Source: Lachnospira multipara LB2003
Lineage (GTDB): Bacteria > Bacillota > Clostridia > Lachnospirales > Lachnospiraceae
DNA: 64,000 nucleotides
Direction of reading: 5' to 3'
NCBI RefSeq assembly: GCF_000702205.1
Contig: NZ_JNKW01000008.1
Coordinates: forward strand, 1 to 64,000
Shown piece after piece: positions 9,485-18,015 of this stretch. The notes beneath the pieces are model-generated. The model ran no database searches, was not told where the DNA came from, and saw nothing but the letters and a program-made list of their open reading frames with translations. A program made the position numbers and the translations under genes. Positions within the stretch are counted from its first letter, which is position 1. Every line of letters starts with the position of its first letter.

Positions 9485-10333
9485 CTAAAATCCTAGGTCA
9501 TATTTATTTATAATCTTATTGTATTTATCAAGTAACCCCGAATCTAATTCGTTATATTTAGAAACAAAACTTGTATATGAACCTGATGGATTTACAACCA
9601 TAGATACAAAAGAATACCAATCATCATAGAAATCTTCTATTTGATTATATGCATCTTTCCATTCCTCCGGTGGATTTGCTAACAGTTTCATATCCGTCGT
9701 AATTTCAGACTGTTTCTTACTTAAATTATCTATCTTCGTTTCAAAACTTTTCGTTGTATATAAATCAACTAATGCATTATTAAAATCATCATAAAACTGT
9801 CCATAACTATTCTTTGTATATTGATCAGTTTCCGTATCACTCGTACTCCAAATACTATTATTCCATACTTTTCCAACTAATGATCCGCAAGATTCAGCAT
9901 CTGCAGCAACGCTAATCATGTCATACATTATATTTCTTGCATTTATTCTATATTCTTCACTTACCCTTGATGCTTCTTCTATTGATTCTTGTTCTCTTTT
10001 TTGCTTTACAATATTATCATTTATCTTTAAGCAAATCAGAACAACTGCAATTACAACAACCGTACCTATAACAGAAAAAAGTAATTTTTTATTTAAATGA
10101 AATTTAACGCTTACCTTAGTTAATTCAACCTTTTGTGCATCCGGTTTCTTTGTATCATCTAAAAATTCTACAGGACATCCACAATATGGACATTCTTTTT
10201 CTGTGTTACTTATGTATTTTCCGCATTCTTTACATAAAACTACATGATTATTTAACTCAAAACCACAATGTACACATTTTGACGCTTTATCTGAAATTTC
10301 TTTTCCACAATTAGGACATAATATAATTGCCAT
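9485..10333 (-). CDS. double zinc-ribbon, single-pass membrane protein
   Basis: Unknown function. The N-terminus has two treble-clef zinc ribbons: CPNCGKEISDKASKCVHCG (residues 6-24) and CKECGKYISNTEKECPYCGC (about 34-53). A basic linker and one membrane helix (about 88-106) follow, then a charged, mostly helical domain of about 170 residues that is predicted to be extracytoplasmic. This zinc-ribbon plus TM plus variable domain plan is common in Clostridia. The start follows TAGGAGGTTAAT. The next gene upstream has the same plan. Confidence 0.75.
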   Translation of the reverse strand: MAIILCPNCGKEISDKASKCVHCGFELNNHVVLCKECGKYISNTEKECPYCGCPVEFLDDTKKPDAQKVELTKVSVKFHLNKKLLFSVIGTVVVIAVVLICLKINDNIVKQKREQESIEEASRVSEEYRINARNIMYDMISVAADAESCGSLVGKVWNNSIWSTSDTETDQYTKNSYGQFYDDFNNALVDLYTTKSFETKIDNLSKKQSEITTDMKLLANPPEEWKDAYNQIEDFYDDWYSFVSMVVNPSGSYTSFVSKYNELDSGLLDKYNKIINKYDLGF

Positions 10334-10467
10334 ATTAACCTCCTAGGTACATTTATTGTAATATTATTATACCATTAGAATGTGTAATATTAAACAGCTT
10401 CTTCCAGCTAAAATGTTCCGATATACACAATCATAGAAGATTTTCTTTTTAGACCTATATATTAAAA

Positions 10468-10491
10468 AGCTCACATGAAATCATGTGAGCT
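10468..10491 (-). terminator. rho-independent terminator
   Basis: A perfect 11-bp stem AGCTCACATGA / TCATGTGAGCT with a 2-nt centre is followed on the minus strand by TTTTTAAT. It ends transcription of the gene at 10546-11847, about 55 bp after its stop codon. Confidence 0.85.
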
Positions 10492-10497
10492 CAGTGT

Positions 10498-10530
10498 TTC
10501 ATTTGGATAGTTCTTAAAAAGTGTCAAATT
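10498..10530 (-). pseudogene. relic of a trpB 5' coding region
   Basis: Positions 10498-10515 match trpB positions 9264-9281 exactly over 18 nt, and partial similarity continues to about 10530 (minus-strand reading gives KNYPNE as in TrpB residues near 12-17). It lies between a stop codon and its terminator and has no start or open frame of its own. It is best explained as a fragment left by duplication or recombination. Confidence 0.5.
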
Positions 10531-10545
10531 TCCATAGGGAGTGCC

Positions 10546-11847
10546 TTACTGCCAATATAACTCATGCAAATTCAAATATTCTGTCTGGAAACTCTTACTT
10601 GGATCATTTAAGCAGTCAAATTTAAATGAGAAATAAATGTCTTTATTCTTAATGTCCGTAAATTCCTCATCATAAGAATATACTCCACCAGTTTCAAAAA
10701 CAGTATTCCTTGGTAAAAACTCGTCATAAAGTCCATATGTTGATGATAGTGTTTTATTATTTATTTTTAAATCATTATCATTAACTTCAAAGTCGTAATC
10801 CGTTTTATTATGAATTAAGAACTTAAATCCATCATCATCATAATTTATATATTTATTATTATCTTCAGCCTTGTTGTAAGTACTATAAATATCCACATAT
10901 TCATTAGAATAAATCAATGCCTTACCTGTAAAATCATAGTCTGTATTAATAGTTGATGTAGTGCTTATCTCAATAGCTTCATCAGAATCATAAATCGACT
11001 CGCTATCCATATCATCTACATAAATGCTACTAAAAATCATATTTTTAATTTCACTTTTACTTACATCATATACTCTTTCATAGAATGTAACCGTCTTATT
11101 TTTTCTAACATTCTCATTGAAATAAATAAAAAAGGAATCATCGCTATAATCGTTAATGCATGTGGATTTTGCAACAACTTTAACATCCTTATCAGAATTA
11201 TTAACCACTTCAAATTCAACTTTAAATAAATTACTGTTTGAATATGATCTACTATCCTTATAGATGTTTTTTATAGTAAGCTTAATATCATCACTATCTA
11301 TTAATACACCGTCACCTTCAATTTGATAATCAACCAATTCATAATTCTCGTAAGATGCTTCGTTTAATTTGCTATCTTCATTGAATTTATTATCCATTCT
11401 AGGAACATATTTATCAAATAATCCCATAAGAGCAAATATTCCCAATACAACAAATGTTATTATAGCTAATCTCTTAGGAATTGAACCATTAGTTTTTTGA
11501 TTATTAGCACTTCCATATGTATCAAACTTATGTACCCCTTTGTTAGCTGTATCATCTACATAATTGAATTCATTCTCATATCGATGAATCCATTCTTCAT
11601 CAAACTCATAACTTGCGCCACAATTAGGGCATTTGCTCTCTTTAGCTGTATTCACCAATGATCCACAATAATCACATGTAAGAATTGGGCTTACAAACTT
11701 TTTATTTTTAAATTTCTTCTCATTTATGCTATTGTCAGTTCTAGTTCCATATCTTTTTTCAGTTTTTCTAGAAAGTAGTTGTTCTCTAACAAATCCCCCT
11801 ACAAAAACAATAACTGTAACAATAAGTAAAATTAATAATACTACCAT
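10546..11847 (-). CDS. membrane protein with internal zinc ribbon
   Basis: Unknown function, 433 residues. The order is: an N-terminal membrane helix (about 1-20), a zinc ribbon CDYCGSLVNTAKESKCPNCG (about 59-78), a second membrane helix (about 128-145), and an acidic, Tyr/Asp/Ser-rich C-terminal domain of about 280 residues. Two beta-rich repeats in that domain look like the telomeric-repeat-factor-like or DUF4352-type folds often attached to zinc ribbons; this is an impression only. AGAGGAGAAA sets the start. Its architecture parallels the neighbouring zinc-ribbon protein. Confidence 0.72.
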   Translation of the reverse strand: MVVLLILLIVTVIVFVGGFVREQLLSRKTEKRYGTRTDNSINEKKFKNKKFVSPILTCDYCGSLVNTAKESKCPNCGASYEFDEEWIHRYENEFNYVDDTANKGVHKFDTYGSANNQKTNGSIPKRLAIITFVVLGIFALMGLFDKYVPRMDNKFNEDSKLNEASYENYELVDYQIEGDGVLIDSDDIKLTIKNIYKDSRSYSNSNLFKVEFEVVNNSDKDVKVVAKSTCINDYSDDSFFIYFNENVRKNKTVTFYERVYDVSKSEIKNMIFSSIYVDDMDSESIYDSDEAIEISTTSTINTDYDFTGKALIYSNEYVDIYSTYNKAEDNNKYINYDDDGFKFLIHNKTDYDFEVNDNDLKINNKTLSSTYGLYDEFLPRNTVFETGGVYSYDEEFTDIKNKDIYFSFKFDCLNDPSKSFQTEYLNLHELYWQ

Positions 11848-11862
11848 TTTCTCCTCTTAATC

Positions 11863-12075
11863 CTATCTTTTTGACATTTTCTTTAGATACTCATCCTTTA
11901 ATTTGCATTCCTGTTTTAATCTTAGTATCTCATTTTCTAAATGTTCTACGTACTCTCTTGTTAATTTTACGCCACCCCTAACAGCTACGTCACTATGCTG
12001 TTCCATTTCTGATAGCCACTGTTCTAGGGATCTTTTTCTTATATTATTATATGTCTCATCTGGTCTTGTAAACAT
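11863..12075 (-). CDS. small coiled-coil hypothetical protein
   Basis: A 70-residue charged protein with an obvious amphipathic helix in the C-terminal half (EYVEHLENEILRLKQECKLK), so probably a short coiled coil. The start follows AAAGGAGTATTAAG and is one base downstream of the dehydrogenase stop, which makes co-expression likely. The family is not recognised. Confidence 0.65.
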   Translation of the reverse strand: MFTRPDETYNNIRKRSLEQWLSEMEQHSDVAVRGGVKLTREYVEHLENEILRLKQECKLKDEYLKKMSKR

Positions 12076-12076
12076 C

Positions 12077-13042
12077 TTAATACTCCTTTATTCTGTCCAC
12101 AACATGTGTTAATTCCTCATTTCTAGACCATCTTCTTAAATTATCCAGAAATATATTAACACATACTTCTATAGTATACTCATTTGTTAATTTTCCCGCA
12201 ATATGCGGTGTAATTATTAAATTAGCCATATCCCATAATTTAGAATTTTTCTCTATTGGTTCCTGTGAAAAAACATCAAGAGCAGCACCGTAAATCTCGC
12301 CTTTTTCAAGCATTTCAACTAATGCTTTTTCATCAACTGCCTGACCTCTGCCAACATTAATAACTATTCCATCATGTCCGATTTTTTCTAATTCTTTTTG
12401 TCCTACTAGATTATTAGTCTCCTTAGTAGCTGGCATACACATAATTACAATATCCCCTGCTTCTAAGACAGAATCTAATCTTTCTATAGTTTCAATCTCA
12501 TCAAAGTAACTAGCAAATTTTGTATTTATTTTACCTGATCTATTAATACCAATAATTTTACTTGGCTCAAAGGCTTTAAGTCTTTTAGCTGTATTTCCAC
12601 CAATATCCCCTGTTCCAAGAATTACAATTCTACTATCCTTAATTGTTCTTTGCCAAACTGGAGTCTCCCAAACATGCTCAAGTTGACCCTTTACAAAGCC
12701 TGCTTCTTTTCTTAAAAGCATAAGAAGCACCATAACTATATGTTCTGAAATAATAAGACCATATGCACCTGAAGAATTAGTTAAAATCACGTCATCCCTT
12801 AAAACTCCAGGCTTTAAAAAGACTTCAACCCCTGCAAAGGGTAGCGCAAGCCAAGACATTTGCTTGCATTCTGACACAATACTTGGAATATATCCAAAAA
12901 CTATATCCGCATTGGAAAGATGACCACTGGCCTCTGTCTCATTTTTATAAAAATTTATTTCATAATTTATTTCTTTAGCAACAGCTTCAATCTGTGCTCG
13001 TATTTTTTCATCAAAAGATGGGTTCACCACTGCGATTTTCAT
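12077..13042 (-). CDS. D-2-hydroxyacid dehydrogenase family protein
   Basis: NAD-dependent 2-hydroxyacid dehydrogenase of about 321 residues. It has the cofactor motif ILGTGDIGG near residue 145, catalytic Arg in INVGRGQAVDE, Glu in DVFSQEPIEKNS, and His in LIITPHIAG. The substrate (glyoxylate, hydroxypyruvate, phosphoglycerate or a branched 2-ketoacid) cannot be fixed from sequence. The start at 13042 follows GGGAGGCAAGATTT and begins the typical MKIAVVNPSF strand; the longer frame upstream lacks a ribosome site. Confidence 0.85.
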   Translation of the reverse strand: MKIAVVNPSFDEKIRAQIEAVAKEINYEINFYKNETEASGHLSNADIVFGYIPSIVSECKQMSWLALPFAGVEVFLKPGVLRDDVILTNSSGAYGLIISEHIVMVLLMLLRKEAGFVKGQLEHVWETPVWQRTIKDSRIVILGTGDIGGNTAKRLKAFEPSKIIGINRSGKINTKFASYFDEIETIERLDSVLEAGDIVIMCMPATKETNNLVGQKELEKIGHDGIVINVGRGQAVDEKALVEMLEKGEIYGAALDVFSQEPIEKNSKLWDMANLIITPHIAGKLTNEYTIEVCVNIFLDNLRRWSRNEELTHVVDRIKEY

Positions 13043-13119
13043 AAATCTTGCCTCCCTAATCACTTTATCAATATTATGACATAGGCAGATTTCATGGTAA
13101 AGGTGAAGATTTGCACTAT

Positions 13120-14279
13120 TTAACAACCATTCTGTTGAATAATTCTACGCTCTATCTCTTTAATTGGTTCAAACAATCCCAATAAAGTAAACGAACTGCT
13201 TGGATTCATATTTTTGTTTAACCATTCAGTATAGTCACAATCATACAGCAAGTGTTTTGTCAACCTAGTGTAATACTCATTCGATGGCATAGCTTTCAAC
13301 AATTTCTTTGACGCCTGATTCATCATTTCCTGTAATACACACTTTTCAACCTGTCCATCCTTTAATAGCTTGTATATCATATGGAAATAAAATATATCTC
13401 GCTCTTCACTCTGTGGATATTCTGATAGTATTTTATTCTCCTCAAACATTAATTTAAGAGTTTCATTTATTTCATCATCCAACTCAAAAACTCCTAGATA
13501 CTCCATCTGAATAACCCAGTCAAGCATTCCAAGATTAGTTGAATCTCCAGGTTCAGCATTAGCTCTTCTTGCATATTTTTATATTTCACCAACAAGCCAA
13601 TCACTCTCCATTATTTTCTGTTTCCAGTTATTCGCAAATATCAAATACTGCCCAAGCTGAAGAATAGTCTTCTTATCATTTTCCTTATACAGTTTGTACG
13701 CAGGAAAATCACCATAAATATTTTCTGCTTTTAAAAACGATGAAAAAACATTGTAAATCCAGCAAAAATACAAAACACTAAAAATACACTTGCATTTGTA
13801 TACTTTGTAATTAGCTCAGAAAATAACAATGTAGCGTATGCAACCATTGCTACGATTGCCTCTACAAAGGATATTATTGGTGCAAACAGTAATGCTCTAC
13901 TATATACTTTTCGAATTTTTTTAAATTGACTCTCATTGTTTACTGCTGGAAGATCTGGTATTGCTATTCCACCTCTAAGTGTTATTTTATTTGGATAAAA
14001 TATAAATTTCCATTTCTTATCATCCTTATAAAAGCCAAATAAAAATATAGCCACAAACCTAAGTGGAACCTTGTTTATCCAAAAATAAAATGCGTGAGAT
14101 AATTCATGAAGCGTAACAGAAAATAACATTGCTAATGCAAACAATCCGATTATAGTAGCATAGTCGATTCTATGTTTAAATAGCTTATCTATCTCAAACT
14201 CAGTCATAAATGTGCCAATTCCTATTCCAAATAAAATGGATATCACCAGAACTAAAATATATTGGCAAAACTTCTTCAT
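13120..14279 (-). pseudogene. broken M50-type (site-2) metalloprotease-like gene
   Basis: The first 182 codons encode a membrane protein with the zinc motif HELSH near residue 59, in LHELSHAFYFW. Two lesions follow. A one-base deletion in a T6 run (13743-13748 on the plus strand as A6) ends the frame early; adding one T joins it to the downstream frame. An in-frame TAA at 13579-13581 then interrupts that frame. Repaired, the gene would encode about 386 residues: M50-like helices plus a helical cytosolic tail. The ribosome site GAAGGAGAAATTGC is intact. The fragment at 13120-13527 has no convincing start of its own. Confidence 0.7.
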
Positions 14280-14318
14280 GCAATTTCTCCTTCAATATTC
14301 TACTTACATTTATATCAA

Positions 14319-14528
14319 TCATTTCGTTTCATCTTTTTCAACATAGGTCATCATCTTATTATAAAAAATAATATAAGAAATAAAAGCATATATTACAGCT
14401 CCACCAATAATAATATAATTATCAAAAATTCTTCCAATTATACACAATCCCAAGAAAACAAAAATCAATATTGCTATTGTTGTAACTTTGCTACGAATAT
14501 ATTTTTGTTTTAATTGCTTTTTAGTCAT
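14319..14528 (-). CDS. small two-helix membrane protein
   Basis: A 69-residue protein: a basic N-terminus (KKQLKQKYIRSK), two hydrophobic helices (about 15-35 and 38-57) and a charged tail ending DETK. The start is fixed by AGGAGGATAAGATT. It lies 39 bp ahead of the M50-like pseudogene and is probably in its operon. Function unknown. Confidence 0.65.
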   Translation of the reverse strand: MTKKQLKQKYIRSKVTTIAILIFVFLGLCIIGRIFDNYIIIGGAVIYAFISYIIFYNKMMTYVEKDETK

Positions 14529-14583
14529 AATCTTATCCTCCTATTAATAAAATACAACGGACAAATCACAAATATGACGGATA

Positions 14584-14620
14584 TAGATTAGAACCCTAAT
14601 CTACTCATCAAAAGCCTCCT
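14584..14620 (-). promoter_or_regulatory. six-codon ORF with strong ribosome site and overlapping hairpin
   Basis: AGGAGG at 14615-14620 precedes ATG at 14606-14608 and a six-codon frame (MSRLGF, stop at 14588-14590). The stop lies inside a perfect 8-bp hairpin (14584-14603, loop of 4). About 55 bp later the next small membrane gene begins. This could be a leader peptide with a downstream structure, or simply the start of a decayed gene. Confidence 0.35.
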
Positions 14621-14749
14621 CTTAAAAGAACTACTTATTCCATAAATTCATCATAATTTAATTCTTTAAATCTATTATACATATTTTTTTCACCTTGTCC
14701 AAAAGAAAAATAACAACATAACTAATAGCCAGCCCCAAATATATAAACA

Positions 14750-16608
14750 ATCGAGTAGGAGGAATTTCTCATGAGCGAGAAATTCCGACCTCTCACACCA
14801 CCGTGCGTACCGTTCGGTACACGGCGGTTCAATCAATTTAACAAGTAACACACCTTTCGGTGTAGTAATCTAACATTGAGATTAGTCCGAATGCGGCTAA
14901 TCTCTCATTGCTTATTGCATATGAGACAGCCGTCCCTCTGCAAACTCTGGCGATTCTGCTTCCGGCATAAGCAGCAGCATATGCCCGCTTCCTAGTTACC
15001 CCAAGCTTCAATAGGTTCTTTGCTCTGTTCTGTGGAGTTTTCCAATGCTTCCAAATACACATACGAAGTCTATATCTGATATTACTATCAAGTTCTTTAC
15101 AGAGTGTTTTCATACTTCCTATCTTGAAGTAGTTAATCCATCCTCTGATGAGTTGATTAAGTTTCTCTACTTTATAGCTGTTGCTAACGCCCCAACTACG
15201 ACATGTAAGTTCTTTCATTCTCTTCTTGAACTTTGCTACTGATTTCGCATGTGGTTTTGCTTTAAACTGATGCGCTCTTGAGTCAAAGTAGAATCCAAAT
15301 CCAAGATATTTAAGTCCTTGTGGTTTGTCCACTTTGCTCTTGGTCATGTTGACCTTGAGACCTAGTTTCTCCTCAATGAATCGAGAGATATTCCTCATGA
15401 CTCTATTAGCAGACATTTCACTACCAACCATGATGATGCAATCATCTGCATATCTTACAAAGTTGAGTCCACGCTTTTCCATCTCCTTATCAAGTTCATT
15501 CAACATGATATTCGCCAATAATGGCGAGAGATTTCCTCCTTGTGGTGTTCCCACAATAGAGTCCTCGTACTCATCATCAATCATGATTCCGCTGACTAGG
15601 TATTTCCTAACGATAGAAATAACATCTCCATCTTTAATAGTTCTACCTATGATGGTCATAAGTTTATCGTGATTTACTGTGTCAAAGAACTTTTCCAAGT
15701 CAATATCTACAATCCAGTCATTACCATCATTCATCATGTCGAGCGCTGTTAGGATTGCTTGCTGTGCACATCTATTAGGTCTGAATCCATAACTGTGGTC
15801 ATGAAATTTGTTCCTCATAGATTGGTGTTAAGACCTGTGCTATGGCTTGTTGTATGAATCTGTCTGTTACTGTTGGTACTCCTAGGTTTCTGACACCGCC
15901 ATCAGGCTTTGGTATCTCCACTCTTCGTACTGGCTGAGGTCTATACTTTCTTGTCCTCAACTGTTCTCTGATAATGTCGCCGTTCTTTTCAAGATGTTCT
16001 TTGAGTTCTGTGTACTTCATTCCGTCCACTCCCTCTGCACCTTTGTTTCGTACGACTTGCAGATATGCTCTGTTGAGATTATCGCTAGATAGTATCTGCT
16101 CCATTAGACTACTTGTGTCCATGCGTTCTTTCCTTTCCGCCTCGCTTGATTTGACCACCCTTTCCCCGATTGGTTACGGCAGATGTTGTCATTTCTGCAA
16201 CACGAGACATACTCAAACTTATTGATTGTTCACCCCTTCGCTCCATTTCCATTACAGAAACTTCTTCACTACTATGGGTTCGGCTGACTTCTCACAGTTC
16301 GTTGTTACTAGGCTAATGAAACCTCTGTGAGACCTCCACGCTTAAGATGCACGCTCTTTCTCTCCATATATCCGCCACATCTACTCTGCTACTACAAAGT
16401 GATAGTTATTAGACTTCATTGCTTTTGGCCAACTTATCTCTCATAGCCTAGCCTTATATGTGATTTCTGTCCGTCGGACCAGAGATTTGCTTGCAGCTTC
16501 CTTCAGATTCCGTCTCGCGGCGGACACCCTTGCTGTTCGGCTATACACTTCCCACTATCTGGGCGTGTTCGGGACTTTCACCCGTTAGAGCGCGCCAGGC
16601 GTGTAAAC
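14750..16608 (-). mobile_element. group IIC intron with degenerate-frame maturase
   Basis: The element contains a 5' ribozyme region (about 16123-16608), a maturase reading frame and 3' domains. Domain V is the hairpin at 14797-14829 with a short AACG loop. Domain VI is 14761-14786 (GGAATTTCTC / GAGAAATTCC), followed by CCTACTCGAT, which holds the likely branch A and the terminal AT at about 14750. Upstream it abuts the T-run of the padC terminator, the usual target of class C introns. The 3' end is placed within a few bases; the 5' end (about 16608) is estimated from the T6 run and is less certain. Confidence 0.85.
14838..16122 (-). pseudogene. ltrA: group II intron reverse transcriptase/maturase (frameshifted)
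   Basis: Reverse transcriptase with thumb/maturase domain and no endonuclease, as in group IIC. The catalytic YADD is intact (RYADDCIIM), as are TPQGGNLSPLL and the thumb motif RGWINYFKIG. The sequence is, from memory, nearly the same as the E. rectale maturase known as MarathonRT. One extra base in the AAATTT run at 15804-15809 shifts the frame between IYEEQ and FHDHSYGFRPNR; removing one base restores a continuous protein of about 427 residues. The start at 16122 follows AAGGAAAGAACGC. The frameshift may be real decay or a base-calling error. Confidence 0.88.
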
Positions 16609-16614
16609 AAAAAA

Positions 16615-16639
16615 GCAGTTCCTACTAAATAGGAACTGC
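16615..16639 (-). terminator. padC rho-independent terminator and intron target
   Basis: A perfect 10-bp stem GCAGTTCCTA / TAGGAACTGC with a 5-nt loop is followed on the minus strand by TTTTTTG (16608-16614). It lies 66 bp past the padC stop, and the group IIC intron starts at or next to the T-run. Confidence 0.88.
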
Positions 16640-16704
16640 AAAGGACTTTGTTTGATATTATATTGCGTTTTGTTATATTTTGTTAAGAATTATGACTGAT
16701 TAAA

Positions 16705-17250
16705 TTATTCAGCTTTTCTTGAGACATGCTTGTAGTTCTCATCATAGAACTTACCTGCTCTAATGTCATCTGTCATACCTTCGTATGGTGTCTCATTAAT
16801 GACATCATCATTATCAATTCCTGCATCTGCCATGTATGTGATTGTAGCAAATTCAGGAACTACATACTTAGGATATGTCTCATACTTCTCACGTGCTTCA
16901 TGCATTTTATCGATGTGCTTATTCTGGTAGCAAACTGTGATTTCAGGATGCTCTTTAACCCACTTAGGGAAGAAGATAACGCCGTTAATCTTACCTTCAT
17001 TAGGCATAAAATCAAGGGCAACATCTGTACCTGTAGGCTCAGTCCAAGTAACCTTATATATTCCGTCAGCTATTTTAAAAAGGTTAATTTCCTGATCTGT
17101 AACCCATCTGCCAGCAACCATTCCACCATGGATTCTATAGCAACATGTATGGTCGTTCTTACAATACCACTCATATTCCCAACCATTATCATATGTGTAA
17201 ATAAAATGTGTACCTATGAAATCTGATAATTCTTTAAATTCCTTTTTCAT
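16705..17250 (-). CDS. padC: phenolic acid decarboxylase
   Basis: Removes the carboxyl group of p-coumaric, ferulic or caffeic acid, detoxifying plant phenolics to vinylphenols. The 181 residues are close to the usual size. PAD landmarks include [19 protein letters not shown] near the N-terminus, [10 protein letters not shown], and the central [12 protein letters not shown] with the active-site Glu and DFMPNE. It is a cytosolic beta-barrel enzyme. The start follows AAAGGAGATAATT. It is divergent from a PadR-family regulator with a shared perfect palindrome, the standard arrangement for phenolic-acid induction. Confidence 0.95.
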   Translation of the reverse strand: MKKEFKELSDFIGTHFIYTYDNGWEYEWYCKNDHTCCYRIHGGMVAGRWVTDQEINLFKIADGIYKVTWTEPTGTDVALDFMPNEGKINGVIFFPKWVKEHPEITVCYQNKHIDKMHEAREKYETYPKYVVPEFATITYMADAGIDNDDVINETPYEGMTDDIRAGKFYDENYKHVSRKAE

Positions 17251-17297
17251 AATTATCTCCTTTCTTAACTTAGATGCGTTTCGAAGTTTTTCATGTA

Positions 17298-17331
17298 AAT
17301 ATTAACATGTAATTAATGACATGTTAATATT
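17298..17331. promoter_or_regulatory. PadR operator containing overlapping divergent promoters
   Basis: A perfect inverted repeat AATATTAACATGT - 8 nt - ACATGTTAATATT. Its core ATGT-N8-ACAT is the known PadR recognition pattern. Because of the symmetry it holds a promoter on each strand: plus TTAACA (17302-17307), 17 bp, TAATAT (17325-17330); minus the mirror image. A bound PadR dimer would cover both. An additional plus-strand -10-like TATACT lies at 17345-17350. Confidence 0.85.
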
Positions 17332-17382
17332 CCGCTAATTATGTTATACTTAAATTACAAAATTGTCAACAAGGAGATTTTT

Positions 17383-17919
17383 ATGGCACAGAAAAACTTA
17401 CTACCTATGATTCTTTTAGGCTTAATAAATATAGATAAAAAAACAGGCTATGATTTAAAGAAGGATTTTGAAACAGAAATTGGAGAATTCTGGTCTGTAA
17501 AGCACAGCCAGATTTATCTTGAATTAAAGCGCTTAGAAAATGCAGGAGAAATCAAGTCTACTACAGGTTTTTATGGTAACAAGATAGAAAAAACATATTA
17601 TGAGATAACTAATAAGGGAAAAGAACACCTTGAAGATTGGCTTAAATCCTACACAGACATTCTATCTGTAAATAAAGACGAATTTGTATTAAAGCTCTAC
17701 TTCATAAAAAGCCGCCAAGACCCACGTCTTACGGATTTATTGCAGGAGCAATATAGACTACGCTCCAAAAAATTAGAGCATTTAAACGAACGAATGAAGT
17801 TAGTATTTCCAACTAAGGAATCTAAAAATGAAAACTTTGGCCACTACTTAATCCTAGACCATGCCATTAGAAGGGAACAAGAATATGTCAATTGGCTAGA
17901 GGAAATTCTAGAAAAATAG
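17383..17919 (+). CDS. padR: PadR-family transcriptional repressor
   Basis: A winged-helix N-terminal domain (MILLGLINIDKKTGYDLKK, KHSQIYLELKRLENAGEI with the recognition helix, then the wing KTYYEITNKGKEHLEDW) is joined to a helical C-terminal dimerisation domain, the full-length PadR type of about 178 residues. It should repress padC and itself until phenolic acids bind. AAGGAGATTTTT sets the start at 17383. It is divergent from padC, with a perfect shared operator. Confidence 0.92.
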   Translation: MAQKNLLPMILLGLINIDKKTGYDLKKDFETEIGEFWSVKHSQIYLELKRLENAGEIKSTTGFYGNKIEKTYYEITNKGKEHLEDWLKSYTDILSVNKDEFVLKLYFIKSRQDPRLTDLLQEQYRLRSKKLEHLNERMKLVFPTKESKNENFGHYLILDHAIRREQEYVNWLEEILEK

Positions 17920-17963
17920 AGCAGAATACTCTCTGTCAAATCTTATTTTAAATCTAATAAAAT

Positions 17964-17995
17964 GGCTGTCTAAGAAGGTTAATTCTTAGACAGCC
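17964..17995 (+). terminator. bidirectional terminator between padR and the DUF4143 ATPase
   Basis: A 13-bp perfect stem GGCTGTCTAAGAA / TTCTTAGACAGCC with a 6-nt loop; TTAGTTTTTAT follows on the plus strand and ATTTTATT on the minus strand. Confidence 0.82.
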
Positions 17996-18015
17996 TTAGT
18001 TTTTATATATTAACG

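Noticed and set aside
13120-13527. Independent 135-residue gene
   Set aside because: No convincing ribosome site; the frame continues upstream through one TAA into the M50-like reading frame, so it was treated as the tail of a pseudogene.
14838-16122. Retron or diversity-generating reverse transcriptase
   Set aside because: The RT is followed by a group II domain V/VI and carries a maturase thumb domain; no msr-msd or template repeat was seen.
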